NCBI RefSeq assembly: GCF_000513995.1
Contig: NZ_AZVB01000014.1
Location: 1-64,000, forward strand
Reading direction: 5' to 3'
DNA length: 64,000 nucleotides
DNA from: Pseudoxanthomonas sp. J35
GTDB lineage: Bacteria; Pseudomonadota; Gammaproteobacteria; Xanthomonadales; Xanthomonadaceae
Part shown: positions 39,796 to 48,995 of the stretch, piece by piece
How positions within the stretch are numbered: the first letter of the stretch is position 1
Layout: every line of letters starts with the position of its first letter
The notes under the pieces: model-generated
What the model was told of the DNA's origin: nothing
The model's input: only the letters and a program-made list of their open reading frames with translations
Databases searched by the model: none
Made by a program: the position numbers and the translations under genes

Positions 39796-40295
39796 GCAGT
39801 GCTTACTCCCCCGTTCGCAAGCTGCTTGCTACGGATCAGGTCGATGCGTTCGACTGCGGTGAGAATGCGCTGAACCAGTTCCTGCAGCGCTACGCGCTCG
39901 TCAACCAGAAGGCCAACAGCGCGCAGACCTACGTTTGCTGCCAGGGTGACGTGGTGGTCGGCTTCTACAGCCTGGCCGTTGGTAGCGTCGATCCGATCGC
40001 TGCACCGTCGAGAGTGATGAAGGGGCTGGCACGCCACCCGGCGCCGGTCATGATCCTGGCCCGGCTCGCCGTGGACAAGGAGCATCAGCGTAAAGGTCTG
40101 GGCCAGGCCTTGCTCAAGGATGCGCTCCTGCGTACCGCACAGGCCGCCGACATCGCCGGCATCCGCTGCCTGTTGGTCCATGCCAAGGACGATGCGGCGC
40201 GGCAGTGGTACGAATCGTGGGAATTCGAGCCCAGCCCGACCGATCCGTACCATCTGTTCCTGATGCTCAAGGATCTCAAGGGCATGTTGAGCTGA
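39792..40295 (+). CDS. GNAT-family tRNA-acetylating toxin (TacT-like)
   Basis: A 167-residue acetyltransferase. The start is TTG 39792 in an ATTGA overlap with the antitoxin stop. Motifs include FDCGENALNQFLQRYA (typical of TacT), VILARLAVDKEHQRKGLGQALL (acetyl-CoA loop Q/RxxGxG/A) and ARQWYESWEFEPSP near the C-terminus, including the catalytic Tyr region. TacT toxins acetylate aminoacyl-tRNA and stop translation. The intact reading frame suggests an active pair. Confidence 0.92.
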   Translation: MSSAYSPVRKLLATDQVDAFDCGENALNQFLQRYALVNQKANSAQTYVCCQGDVVVGFYSLAVGSVDPIAAPSRVMKGLARHPAPVMILARLAVDKEHQRKGLGQALLKDALLRTAQAADIAGIRCLLVHAKDDAARQWYESWEFEPSPTDPYHLFLMLKDLKGMLS

Positions 40296-40310
40296 GGGAG
40301 TGTCTCCACC

Positions 40311-40443
40311 TCAGAGTCCGACTCTCTCCCGCTGCTCATCCCACAGCGCCGGCGGATCAACCGCCAGATCGAACAACGTAATGTGGTTCGGCAGTGCGTC
40401 GTCCAGGATGGCCGTCACGATGTCGGGCGCCAGCGTGGTCAGT
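40311..40443 (-). pseudogene. C-terminal remnant of a serine recombinase
   Basis: A minus-strand frame of 43 codons reads LTTLAPDIVTAILDDALP, then HITLFDLAVDPPALWDEQ, to a TGA at 40311-40313. LAPDIVxAILDG is the usual tail of large serine recombinases linked to DUF2924/DUF3489 genes. A stop (TAA) lies directly upstream, so only the tail survives. Confidence 0.5.
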
Positions 40444-40930
40444 TACCGGTTACCAACCACCGATGATGCAGATCATGGCCACGGGCGCGAACCTTGTCCG
40501 CGCACAGGTTTGCACCGGCGCAGTGGCAGCTGCGCGTATGCGGGCACTGACGCTGGATGGCGCGGGCTCAGGTGGGGCGGTGTGTGCGAACCGCAAACCC
40601 TGCAAACCTTGTTTTCTGGCCAGACGGTAGCGCAATGCTGCGCTCGCGCCCCCCGTATAGAGGAATGGCGGGGAAGGACCCATTTCACCTGTGGCCGTCA
40701 CGAGCCCCGGCAAAACGGTGATCGACGCAAACGCACAAGGACGCGGGCTTGCGGCCGTTTCAACGCTGGATCGCGCTCAATCGGTTAGCGTGGCGCAGCC
40801 TCAGGCCGAAACGGCCGACGTGGGAACTCCAGTGCTGGCACGGGTTTGAGGGCGATCTGCCCCACAAACCCCTGAAATCGGCCACCGTGGGTGCAAGGGC
40901 CTCCAGAAACTGGACACCCTTGGCGGTAGA
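40444..40930. other. 487-bp stretch without a supportable gene
   Basis: It lies between the recombinase tail and the DUF3489 gene, where the body of the recombinase would be expected. Short open frames exist on both strands, but none shows a family pattern or a ribosome-binding site. A 7-bp inverted repeat GGGTTTG/CAAACCC occurs near 40,843-40,878. It is best read as deletion scar and decayed sequence. Confidence 0.5.
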
Positions 40931-41416
40931 TCACACCACCCTGTACACCCGTTCGCCGCTGTCGTTGTGCGCCAGCACCACGTTCAGGCCCAGCTTCTTG
41001 CGCAGCATCCCGGAAATTGCCCCGCGCACGGTGTGGGGCTGCCAGCCGGTGGCCAGCATCAGTTGCAGGCTGGTCGCGCCTTGCGGGCGGCGCAGCGACA
41101 TCACCAGCGCGGCGAGCTTGCTGCCAGGGCGGATCGGGATGCCCTCCAGAAGTTGGAGGTCGTCGGTGGCGTCCATCGGCTGGACGTCATCCGGCGGCAC
41201 GGATCGTTGCTGGCCGATGGCCGCATAGCCCGCGTCGGTCAGCATGTGGCCGCTGTCGGCAGGGTCGATCCACCCGCGCTGCAGCAGTGCGGTCAGCACC
41301 TTGACCCGTGCGCTACCGCGCAGGGTGTCCGGCGGAATCACGCGCCCATCGGCGCGGCGGGCGGCAGTGCGCAGCAGCAGGGCTTGGGCCGGGGAGAGTT
41401 TGGGCAGGGTGTCCAT
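40931..41416 (-). CDS. DUF3489 domain protein
   Basis: A 161-residue protein. The N-terminal half (LSPAQALLLRTAARRADG ... LTALLQRGWI ... LTDAGYAAIG) is a winged-helix-like segment. The C-terminal DUF3489 (about 100-161) has GSKLAALVMSLRRPQGATSLQLM, ATGWQPHTVRGAISGMLRKKLG and GERVYRVV. Such proteins occur with DUF2924 and serine recombinase genes on phage-like elements and may regulate them. ATG 41416 is chosen because GAGGGC lies upstream. Confidence 0.8.
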   Translation of the reverse strand: MDTLPKLSPAQALLLRTAARRADGRVIPPDTLRGSARVKVLTALLQRGWIDPADSGHMLTDAGYAAIGQQRSVPPDDVQPMDATDDLQLLEGIPIRPGSKLAALVMSLRRPQGATSLQLMLATGWQPHTVRGAISGMLRKKLGLNVVLAHNDSGERVYRVV

Positions 41417-41427
41417 CGCTGCCGCCC

Positions 41428-41630
41428 TCACTTGGCCTGACCGTCGAAGATCGCCAGCAGCTCATCCAGCGCCTGGTCCACCCGCCCGAGGTCACCGACT
41501 GGCCCCAGTGGATGGCGTCCGGGGCGTGGCCGAAGTGGTCGTCGGCCAGTTGGCGCAGGGCCTCGATCTTGTCGAGAATCAGCGGCAGGCGCTGCAGGTC
41601 GGTGTCGAGGGCGGTGGGCTGGGTGGTCAT
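41428..41630 (-). pseudogene. Small DUF3489-associated gene with one-base frameshift
   Basis: It starts ATG 41630 with MTTQPTALDTDLQRLPLILDK and continues to DHFGHAPDAIHWG. The coding pattern then moves to another frame with PVGDLGRVDQALDELLAIFDGQAK and TGA at 41428. A single missing base after the TGGGGCCA run (about 41,500) explains the break. An intact version would have about 67 residues. No known fold. It lies 11 bases ahead of DUF3489. Confidence 0.6.
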
Positions 41631-41810
41631 GGCGGTCTCCGGGTTGATTGATGACGCCGCCATTCACGCGCTGAACCACAAGCAAGCCAAGCTAAAGATC
41701 ATGCTCTGGGCATATGGCGCTCGCCGGCCACCCGCCAAACTGATAAATTACACCTTTTGCGATTTAAACCGACTTTATGCCGCCCGAACCGCTTTCGCCG
41801 GAGCATTGCC

Positions 41811-42029
41811 ATGACCGCTGAACCATGGGTATCCGTGGACCAGATTGCCGAGCATCTGGGCGTCACACGCGACTCGATCTACCGCTGGATCGACCGCAAG
41901 CACCTGCCCGCGCACCGCGTGGGTCGGTTGTGGAAGTTCAAAGTGTCCGAGGTGGACGACTGGGTGCGTGCGGGCGGCGCGGATGAAGAACAACGCAGCG
42001 ACGGCCAGACGCCATCGCGCAAAATTTGA
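41811..42029 (+). CDS. AlpA/excisionase-like HTH regulator of the defence operon
   Basis: A 72-residue winged HTH: WVSVDQIAEHLGVTRDSIYRWIDRK, then a wing HRVGRLWKFKVSEVDDWV and a polar tail. It is related in pattern to the tLST HTH protein at 1099 but is not the same protein. GGAGC lies eight bases before ATG 41811. It ends 13 bases before mod, so it is the first gene of the restriction operon. An AT-rich stretch (about 41,740-41,775) precedes it. Confidence 0.85.
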   Translation: MTAEPWVSVDQIAEHLGVTRDSIYRWIDRKHLPAHRVGRLWKFKVSEVDDWVRAGGADEEQRSDGQTPSRKI

Positions 42030-42042
42030 GGGGATGGGCTGA

Positions 42043-43755
42043 ATGCCAACATTGAACTGGATCGGCAAAGAAGCCGTCGTCAAACACCACAAGGATGTGC
42101 CGTTCCGCCTGCTGGAGCCGGTGCCGGAACTCTCCTGCGGTGATGCCAACAGCGGCAACCTCATCGTGCAGGGCGACAACCTGCACGCGCTCAAGGCGTT
42201 GTTGCCCCGCTATGCCGGGCAGGTGAAGTGCATCTACATCGACCCGCCGTACAACACCGGCAACGAGGGCTGGGTGTACAACGACAACGTGAACAGCCCG
42301 GAGATTCGTCGCTGGCTGGGCGAGGTGGTGGGCAAGGAAGGCGAGACGCTGGACCGCCACGACCGCTGGCTGTGCATGATGTACCCGCGGCTGGTGCTGT
42401 TGAAGCAATTCCTCCGTGAGGACGGGGCGATCTTTGTGTCCATCGACGACAACGAGGTCGGCAACCTGCAAGCCTTGATGCGCGAGGTCTTCGGCGCCAC
42501 GAACGAGGTTGCCACCATCGTCTGGGAGAAGGGCAAGAAGGGCGACTCGAAGCTCGTATCGGTCACGCACGAGTACATCGTCGCCTTCGCGCGGAACAAG
42601 GCTCTGCTCAAGGAGCGCAAGGTCCGCTGGCGGCGCAAGAAACCGGGCGTTGACGCCGTGCTGGAGCACTATGAGAGCTTGCGCAAGAAGCACGGTGACG
42701 ACCACACCTCGATTCGCAAGGAAATGATGGCTTGGTACCGCGCCTTGCCCAAGGGTGATCCGCGCAAGGGGCACAAGCACTACAACTGGTCTGACAAGCG
42801 CGGGCTTTACTTCGCGGCGGACTTTGCGGGACCTGATGACGGGCGCGAGAACCGCCCGCGCTATCCGATCCTGCATCCCGTCACCCAGCAGCCCTGCGCC
42901 ATGCCCTCGACTGGCTGGCGGTGGGAAGAGGACACCACGAAAGCGGCGCTGGCTGAGGACCCGCCGCGTATTCACTTCGGCAAGGACCACACGACGATTC
43001 CAAACCGCAAGAGCTACCTCTTCGAGATCGACGAAGAGCCGATGATGAGCGTGTTCTACAAGGACGGGCGCGCGGCCACGCTGGAGGTCGAAGCGATCCT
43101 TGGCGCGGGGGCGTTTCCGTTTCCAAAGGATTCCGAGGTCATTGCCGACCTGGTGGGCATGGTGGTCGAGCCCGGTGACCTCGTGCTCGATAGCTTTGGC
43201 GGCTCCGGCACCACGGCGCACGCGGTGCTCAGGTTGAATCAGTACTTGAAGGAGCCCGTTCGCTTCATCCTTGTCGAACTTGACGACGATGTCGCACGGA
43301 ACAAGACGCGCGAGCGTGTCCGAAAGGCCATCGAGGGCTACACGCCTCTCGTGGGGAAGAAGCGAGTCCCGATCGAAGGCCTCGGCGGCGGCTTCCAGTT
43401 CTGCCGCTTGTCCAAAGAACCCCTGTTCGACGCCGACGGCCAGATCCGCCGCGATGTGACCTTCGCGCAACTGGCCGAATTCGTCTGGTTTGCTGAAACC
43501 GGCACGGGCTTTATCGGCACCGCCGATTCACCGCTGCTGGGCATCCACGAGGGCCGCGCCATTTACCTGCTCTACAACGGCATCCTCAAGGACAAATCTG
43601 TGGGCGGCGGGAATGTACTCACCGGCCCGGTGTTCGATGTGTTGCCCAAGTTCCCAGGCCCCAAAGTGATCTACGCCGCCGCCAACCGCATGGGTGCCCG
43701 CGCCGCACGCGAGGGCATCACCTTCAAGCAAACCCCTTACGCGCTGGAGGTGTAA
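42043..43755 (+). CDS. mod: Type III-like DNA modification methyltransferase (Mod, beta class)
   Basis: A 570-residue N6-adenine or N4-cytosine methyltransferase. The catalytic DPPY (67-70, IYIDPPYNTGNEGW) precedes the SAM motif FGGSGT (385-390, DSFGGSGTTAH), the beta order typical of type III Mod. The target-recognition region between about 165 and 340 is large and includes WRWEEDTT and NRKSYLF segments. The C-terminal domain (about 430-570) has LLGIHEGRAIYLLYNG. It is followed after 5 bases by res. Confidence 0.93.
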   Translation: MPTLNWIGKEAVVKHHKDVPFRLLEPVPELSCGDANSGNLIVQGDNLHALKALLPRYAGQVKCIYIDPPYNTGNEGWVYNDNVNSPEIRRWLGEVVGKEGETLDRHDRWLCMMYPRLVLLKQFLREDGAIFVSIDDNEVGNLQALMREVFGATNEVATIVWEKGKKGDSKLVSVTHEYIVAFARNKALLKERKVRWRRKKPGVDAVLEHYESLRKKHGDDHTSIRKEMMAWYRALPKGDPRKGHKHYNWSDKRGLYFAADFAGPDDGRENRPRYPILHPVTQQPCAMPSTGWRWEEDTTKAALAEDPPRIHFGKDHTTIPNRKSYLFEIDEEPMMSVFYKDGRAATLEVEAILGAGAFPFPKDSEVIADLVGMVVEPGDLVLDSFGGSGTTAHAVLRLNQYLKEPVRFILVELDDDVARNKTRERVRKAIEGYTPLVGKKRVPIEGLGGGFQFCRLSKEPLFDADGQIRRDVTFAQLAEFVWFAETGTGFIGTADSPLLGIHEGRAIYLLYNGILKDKSVGGGNVLTGPVFDVLPKFPGPKVIYAAANRMGARAAREGITFKQTPYALEV

Positions 43756-43760
43756 GCCCC

Positions 43761-46475
43761 ATGAGTTCCCAAATTCGCGGATTCGCACCGAAAATCTATC
43801 AACAGCAAGTGCTCGACAGCGTGGAAGCCTATTTCAAGGCCTGCCACGAACTGCCGTCGCCCTCGATCGCCTTCACCGCCACCACCGAACGCCTGTGGGG
43901 GCGCGGCAACCCCTACAGCCCGCTGTCGGGCTTCCCGGCCGACATGCCGTACTTCTGCCTGCGCGTGCCCACCGGTGGCGGCAAGACCTGGCTGGCTGCC
44001 AAGAGCGTGGCCTTGGTCAACACGCATCTGCTGCGCTGCGAGCACAGCGTGATTCTGTGGCTGGTGCCCAGCAAACCGATCCGCGAGCAGACGCTCAAGG
44101 CGCTGAAGGATCGCAACCACCCCTACCACGCCGCGCTGCGCGAGGCGGGGCCGATCACGGTGCTGGATCTGGAAGAAGCCAAGAGCGTGACCCGCGCCAC
44201 GCTGGACACCTCGACCACGGTGATCGTCGCCACCCGGCAGGCATTTCAGGTGGAAGAGGAGGAGTGCCGCAAGGTGTACCAGTCCAGTGGCGCACTGATG
44301 CACCACTTCGACAACCTGTCGCCCACACAGCGCGATGAATTGCTGACCGATGGCGAGGGCAGCGAGCGCACCACACCGTATTCGCTGGCCAACGTGCTGC
44401 GCCTGCGCCGCCCGTTCGTCGTTGTGGATGAGGCGCACAACAGCCGCACAGAACTGGCCTTCGACATGCTGGCGCGCTTTCGCCCCAGCGGGGTGATGGA
44501 GCTGACCGCCACGCCCGACCTGGAGCGCACGCCCAGCAACGTGCTGCACAGCGTTTCCGCCGCCGAGTTGAAGGCGGAAGAAATGATCAAGCTGCCGGTA
44601 GTGCTGGAAACGGAGCCCAACTGGCAGCAGTGCCTGGCCGATGCCATTGGCCGCCGCGATGCCTTGCAAAAGCTCGCAGACGAAGAACGCCGGGCCGGGG
44701 CGTCTTATCTGCGGCCCATCGTGCTGATTCAGTCCGAACCTCGCCGCGCCGGTATCGAGACGCTGGATTTCGAGAAGGTGAAAAACGAGCTGATCACCAA
44801 CCACGGCATTCCCGCCAGCGAAATCGTGGTGGCTACTGGCGAGGAAAAAGGGCTGGAGCAGATCGATGCCGATTACAAGCTGGGCATTGCCGACCCGGCC
44901 TGCCCGGTGAAGTTCGTCATCACCCAGAAGGCGCTGGCCGAAGGCTGGGACTGCCCGTTTGCCTACATCCTGGTGAGCATGGCCTCGCTGTCATCGGCTA
45001 CGGCGGTGGAGCAGTTGCTGGGGCGCGTGCTGCGGCAGCCCGGTGCCAGCCATCGGCAGGCCCGCGCATTGAATCAGTCTTATGCCTTCGTGGTATCCCG
45101 CAACTTTGCCGAGACAGCTGGCGCACTGCGCGACCGTCTGGTTGCCGGTGCCGGGTTCGAGCGGCGCGAAGTCACCGAGTTCGTTACCGCCGCCAAGGCC
45201 GAGCAGGCACGGCTGGACTTGGAGGGCCACGCCGGGCGCGTGGTCGTTCGGCCCGTGGCGATTACCTTGTCCGAAAAGCCCGACCTTAAAAGCGTGCCGA
45301 AGCCGGTGCGAGACAAGGTGAGCTGGGACGGCAAGCTCAACACGCTGACCATCAGCACGCCGCTCACGGAAGATGAAGCCGAAGTGCTCAAGGCATCGGT
45401 GACTTCGGAAACCGCCGCAGCGGCGATTGTGGAGGCCGCCGAAGTCAGCCGCACCACGGCGATTGAGTTCTTCCAGACGCCCGCCGAATTGGGTGAGCGT
45501 TTTCGGGTGCCACAGTTGGCCTTGCGCGTGCAGGGCGAGCTGGCGCTGTTTGATGATCCGGAGGTGCTGGAGTATCCGTGGGACCTCTCACCCTACGATG
45601 CGGCACCGACGGCCGATGAGCTGAAGGCGCTGGGCGCCGCGCTGAAGGTGTCGGAAGGTGGCGAAATCGACATCGACGAAGGCGGCCACGTGGTGTCGCG
45701 CTTCTTGCCCGAGTTGCAGCGCGATCTTGCCCTCGTCTATCAACCGGAAAACTGGGATGAGGTTCGTCTCGCCACCTGGCTGTGCCGCAACCTGCCCGAG
45801 CCGTCACTGACCCATGCCAGCAAACAGGCCTTTGTCGCGGCGTGGCTGACCGACTTGCTGCGCCGGGATGGTTTCACGCTGGCGCGGGCCAATTTGCAGA
45901 AGTTTCTGATTCGCAATCTGCTGGAGGCGCGCATTCGTGAGCTGCGCAAACAGGCCGTCGGCAGGGCATTCCAACAGACACTGTTCGGTGACGATGCGGC
46001 CACGCGGGTGGCGGTGACCGATCAATACGCCTTTGAGTTTCACGCCCAAGCCTATGCACCGAGCCGCGACTACGACGGGCGCTTTGGGCACTTCGATTTC
46101 CGCAAGCACTTCTATGGGCGGATGGGTGACTTCGACAGCAAGGAAGAATTCGAGTGTGCCTGCCAGTTGGATATGTGGGCGCAGCAGGGCCGCATCCAGT
46201 TCTGGGTGCGCAACCTCGTGCGGCGCGAAGGCAGTTCATTCTTCTTGCAGAAGGCCGATGGCCGCTTCTACCCAGACTTCCTCTGCCAGTTGCCAGGGAC
46301 GGCAGGCCAGCCGGGGCCGGTTCTCGCGGTTGAGTACAAGGGCGCGGATCGATGGAACGAGGCTGAGGATGACCGCTTGATCGGTGGCCTGTGGGCCAAT
46401 CTGTCGCAAAACCGTTGCCGGTTCGTGATGCTCAAGGACAAGCGGTGGGATTGGATTGAGGAGGCGCTGAAGTGA
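43761..46475 (+). CDS. res: Type III restriction helicase-endonuclease (Res-like)
   Basis: A 904-residue superfamily 2 ATPase. Walker A is TGGGKT at 71-76, the DEAH box at 223-226 (VVDEAHNSRT) and motif III TATP at 249-252. Helicase motifs V-VI follow in KALAEGWDCPFA and QLLGRVLRQPGA. A C-terminal PD-(D/E)xK nuclease is visible with PD at 838-839 (RFYPDFLCQ) and E-Y-K at 858-860 (LAVEYKG). It should translocate on DNA and cut unmodified sites together with Mod. The stop overlaps the mcrB start. Confidence 0.93.
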   Translation: MSSQIRGFAPKIYQQQVLDSVEAYFKACHELPSPSIAFTATTERLWGRGNPYSPLSGFPADMPYFCLRVPTGGGKTWLAAKSVALVNTHLLRCEHSVILWLVPSKPIREQTLKALKDRNHPYHAALREAGPITVLDLEEAKSVTRATLDTSTTVIVATRQAFQVEEEECRKVYQSSGALMHHFDNLSPTQRDELLTDGEGSERTTPYSLANVLRLRRPFVVVDEAHNSRTELAFDMLARFRPSGVMELTATPDLERTPSNVLHSVSAAELKAEEMIKLPVVLETEPNWQQCLADAIGRRDALQKLADEERRAGASYLRPIVLIQSEPRRAGIETLDFEKVKNELITNHGIPASEIVVATGEEKGLEQIDADYKLGIADPACPVKFVITQKALAEGWDCPFAYILVSMASLSSATAVEQLLGRVLRQPGASHRQARALNQSYAFVVSRNFAETAGALRDRLVAGAGFERREVTEFVTAAKAEQARLDLEGHAGRVVVRPVAITLSEKPDLKSVPKPVRDKVSWDGKLNTLTISTPLTEDEAEVLKASVTSETAAAAIVEAAEVSRTTAIEFFQTPAELGERFRVPQLALRVQGELALFDDPEVLEYPWDLSPYDAAPTADELKALGAALKVSEGGEIDIDEGGHVVSRFLPELQRDLALVYQPENWDEVRLATWLCRNLPEPSLTHASKQAFVAAWLTDLLRRDGFTLARANLQKFLIRNLLEARIRELRKQAVGRAFQQTLFGDDAATRVAVTDQYAFEFHAQAYAPSRDYDGRFGHFDFRKHFYGRMGDFDSKEEFECACQLDMWAQQGRIQFWVRNLVRREGSSFFLQKADGRFYPDFLCQLPGTAGQPGPVLAVEYKGADRWNEAEDDRLIGGLWANLSQNRCRFVMLKDKRWDWIEEALK

Positions 46476-48982
46476 GCGACTTCCAAGAACAATACGCCCT
46501 GTGGGATGAGTTTCTGACCATCTGGCCCGCCTCGCGGCTGGCCACGATGACGCTGGATGAGTACACCCAGGCCGGCTCGAAGGAGAGCTTCACCTACTGG
46601 ATCGAATCCCGCATGGATGAGATGGGCAGCATCTGGGGCGGCTCGGCGTTCAAATTCGGCGTGTTCTCTCGCAAGGACACCGAGGTGCGCGAGAGTGCGG
46701 AGAGCCGCAGCTATTCGGACACCCACGGCTGGTATTCCGCGCTAGGTGCCACGGCGGAAGAAGCCTTCGAAAAGGTGCGTGGCTACGTCGGGCAGATCGC
46801 AGCCTTGGCTGCGAATGGCGATCTGGACGGTATCGAGGCCTTCGATCATCTGGGCGAAGCCATCAAGTGGAAGATCGCCTTTCACTACCAGAACCGGCAG
46901 CAGCCGGTGATCGTGGACATCTTCAAGCGCGCGCCGCTGGCCGCGTTCACCGGCGGCGCGGCCAGCCAGAGCATGGCCGCCTTGCAGCAGGCCGCGCTGG
47001 CCCAGCGCCCTGAGGGCGTGGGCATTCTGGAATTCGGGCGGCAGGTGTGGGAGGCGTGGAGCCAGAAGAACCTGGCCATCTGGAAGCTTTCCCACGGCAA
47101 CCCACCTAACTTCACCGACGCCGAGCGTCAGCAGTACCTCGATGGCCAGTGGGCGGTGATGCACCGCGACACCGGCAAGGAGCAGGGCAAGAAGTTCGCC
47201 GAAGCGCCGCTGGGCACGCTGTTCTTCCTGTGCCACGGCAACAGCCCTCAGCGCATCGGCCAGTTCACCTCAAACGCCATGCCCTGCGCCAAGGGCGACG
47301 GCTGGCTGCAGCGCAGCTACCGCGTGCTCAAGCCTGCCACGCGCACGGATCGCTACACCGCCAATTCCAAGTACTGGTCACCTCAGGGCAACACCACCTT
47401 CTGGCAGGTGGGCGCAGACGATCTGCCGGAATTCGAATCGACCTTGCTCAAGGAGTACTTCGGCACCGATCTGGCCGAGCTGGCCACCCTGGCGGGCGAG
47501 CCCATCGAGGCCGCCAGCATTGGCACCGGCCTTGCGCCGCCGCCCTCGGTGCCTGCACAGCCCGCCGCCAGCAAGCCAGTCGCCACCTGCATCAACCGCA
47601 TCTACTACGGCCCGCCCGGCACCGGCAAAACCTACACGCTGATGCAACTGCTCAAGCGGGATTACGAGCAGGCGGCGGCCATGATCTCGCCGGAGGAGTG
47701 GCGCAACCAGATCATTGCCGAGAAGATCGCGGTGCTGAAATGGTGGGAGGGCGCGGCCGCCGCGCTGTACGACCTGGGCGGCAAGGCGAAGGTGGCGGAC
47801 ATCGCCGAGCACCGTTTCATCCAGGCCATCACGGCGGCCAACGGCTCCAACCGCAACGTCCGGCAAACGCTGTGGCGCACCCTGCAGAACCACACGGTGG
47901 ACGAATCCATCACCGTGAAGATGAAAAAGCGCCTGAGCCCCGCCGTGTTCGACAAGGCGGCCGATTCGGTGTGGCAGTTTGCCGGAGACTGGCGCGACGA
48001 CTGCGCCGATCTGATTGCGTTGGTCGATCAGCTCAAGCGTGGCCAGCAGGACGCCGGTGCGGTGCAGCGCTACAGCTTTGTCACCTTCCACCAGTCCTAC
48101 GGCTACGAGGAGTTCGTCGAAGGGCTGCGCCCCATACTGGCGGGCGATGCGGACGCGGGCGAAGTGGCCTACGAAATCCGCCCCGGCGCGTTCAAGGAGC
48201 TGTGCCGCAAGGCGCGGCAAGCTCCCGACCAGCGCTTTGCGATGGTGATCGACGAGATCAACCGGGGCAACATCAGCAAAATCTTCGGTGAGCTGATCAC
48301 CCTGATCGAGGCCGACAAGCGCGACCCGTTGGACGGCAGCGCGCCGCCGGTGGAAGTGGTCTTGGCGTATTCCGGCGAGAAGTTCTCGGTGCCCGCCAAC
48401 GTGGACATCATCGGTACGATGAATACGGCGGATCGCTCACTCGCATTGCTGGACACGGCGCTGCGCCGCCGCTTCGACTTCGTGCCGCTACTGCCTGACA
48501 CCCGTGAAGAGAAAGATGCGGATGACCCGCACAGCGCGCCCTTGGCGGGCTTGGTGGTCACCACATCAATCGGCGCGATTGACGTGCGCCAGATGCTGGA
48601 GCGCATCAACGAGCGCATCGAAGCCCTGTACGACCGCGATCACTGCATCGGCCACGCCTATCTCACAACACTGGCGGATGTGGATGATGGCGAGGCCCGC
48701 TTTGAAAAATTGGCCGACATCTTCCGCGATCGCATCGTGCCTTTGCTGGAGGAGTACTTCTTTGAAGATTGGCGCAAGATTCGGCTGGTACTGGGCGACA
48801 ACCAGAAGCCCCAAGCGGCCCAGTTCATCACCGAGAGCGATGCTCACGAACAGGACTTGAATGACTTGTTCGGCAACGACCACGGCCTGGACAGCTACGC
48901 CACCCAGCGGCGCTATCAATCGCAGCCGTCGGCATTTGCTAACCCCGCCGCGTACCGTGGCATCTACCTGTCCTTGGCTTGA
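46472..48982 (+). CDS. mcrB: McrB-like GTP/ATP-dependent restriction motor
   Basis: A protein of 836 residues. GTG 46472 overlaps the res stop (GTGA). The AAA+ motor has Walker A GPPGTGKT at 380-387, Walker B MVIDEINRGN at about 591-600 and the McrB signature GTMNTADRSLALLDTALRRRF. FVTFHQSYGYEEFVEGLRP (about 536-554) is typical of McrB. The long N-terminal half (1-350) includes ESRMDEMGSIWGGSAFKFG and a GTLFFLCHGN...IGQF region resembling EVE/PUA-like modified-base readers. That last point is inference. Confidence 0.92.
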   Translation: MSDFQEQYALWDEFLTIWPASRLATMTLDEYTQAGSKESFTYWIESRMDEMGSIWGGSAFKFGVFSRKDTEVRESAESRSYSDTHGWYSALGATAEEAFEKVRGYVGQIAALAANGDLDGIEAFDHLGEAIKWKIAFHYQNRQQPVIVDIFKRAPLAAFTGGAASQSMAALQQAALAQRPEGVGILEFGRQVWEAWSQKNLAIWKLSHGNPPNFTDAERQQYLDGQWAVMHRDTGKEQGKKFAEAPLGTLFFLCHGNSPQRIGQFTSNAMPCAKGDGWLQRSYRVLKPATRTDRYTANSKYWSPQGNTTFWQVGADDLPEFESTLLKEYFGTDLAELATLAGEPIEAASIGTGLAPPPSVPAQPAASKPVATCINRIYYGPPGTGKTYTLMQLLKRDYEQAAAMISPEEWRNQIIAEKIAVLKWWEGAAAALYDLGGKAKVADIAEHRFIQAITAANGSNRNVRQTLWRTLQNHTVDESITVKMKKRLSPAVFDKAADSVWQFAGDWRDDCADLIALVDQLKRGQQDAGAVQRYSFVTFHQSYGYEEFVEGLRPILAGDADAGEVAYEIRPGAFKELCRKARQAPDQRFAMVIDEINRGNISKIFGELITLIEADKRDPLDGSAPPVEVVLAYSGEKFSVPANVDIIGTMNTADRSLALLDTALRRRFDFVPLLPDTREEKDADDPHSAPLAGLVVTTSIGAIDVRQMLERINERIEALYDRDHCIGHAYLTTLADVDDGEARFEKLADIFRDRIVPLLEEYFFEDWRKIRLVLGDNQKPQAAQFITESDAHEQDLNDLFGNDHGLDSYATQRRYQSQPSAFANPAAYRGIYLSLA

Positions 48983-48995
48983 GGGGTGGATCACA

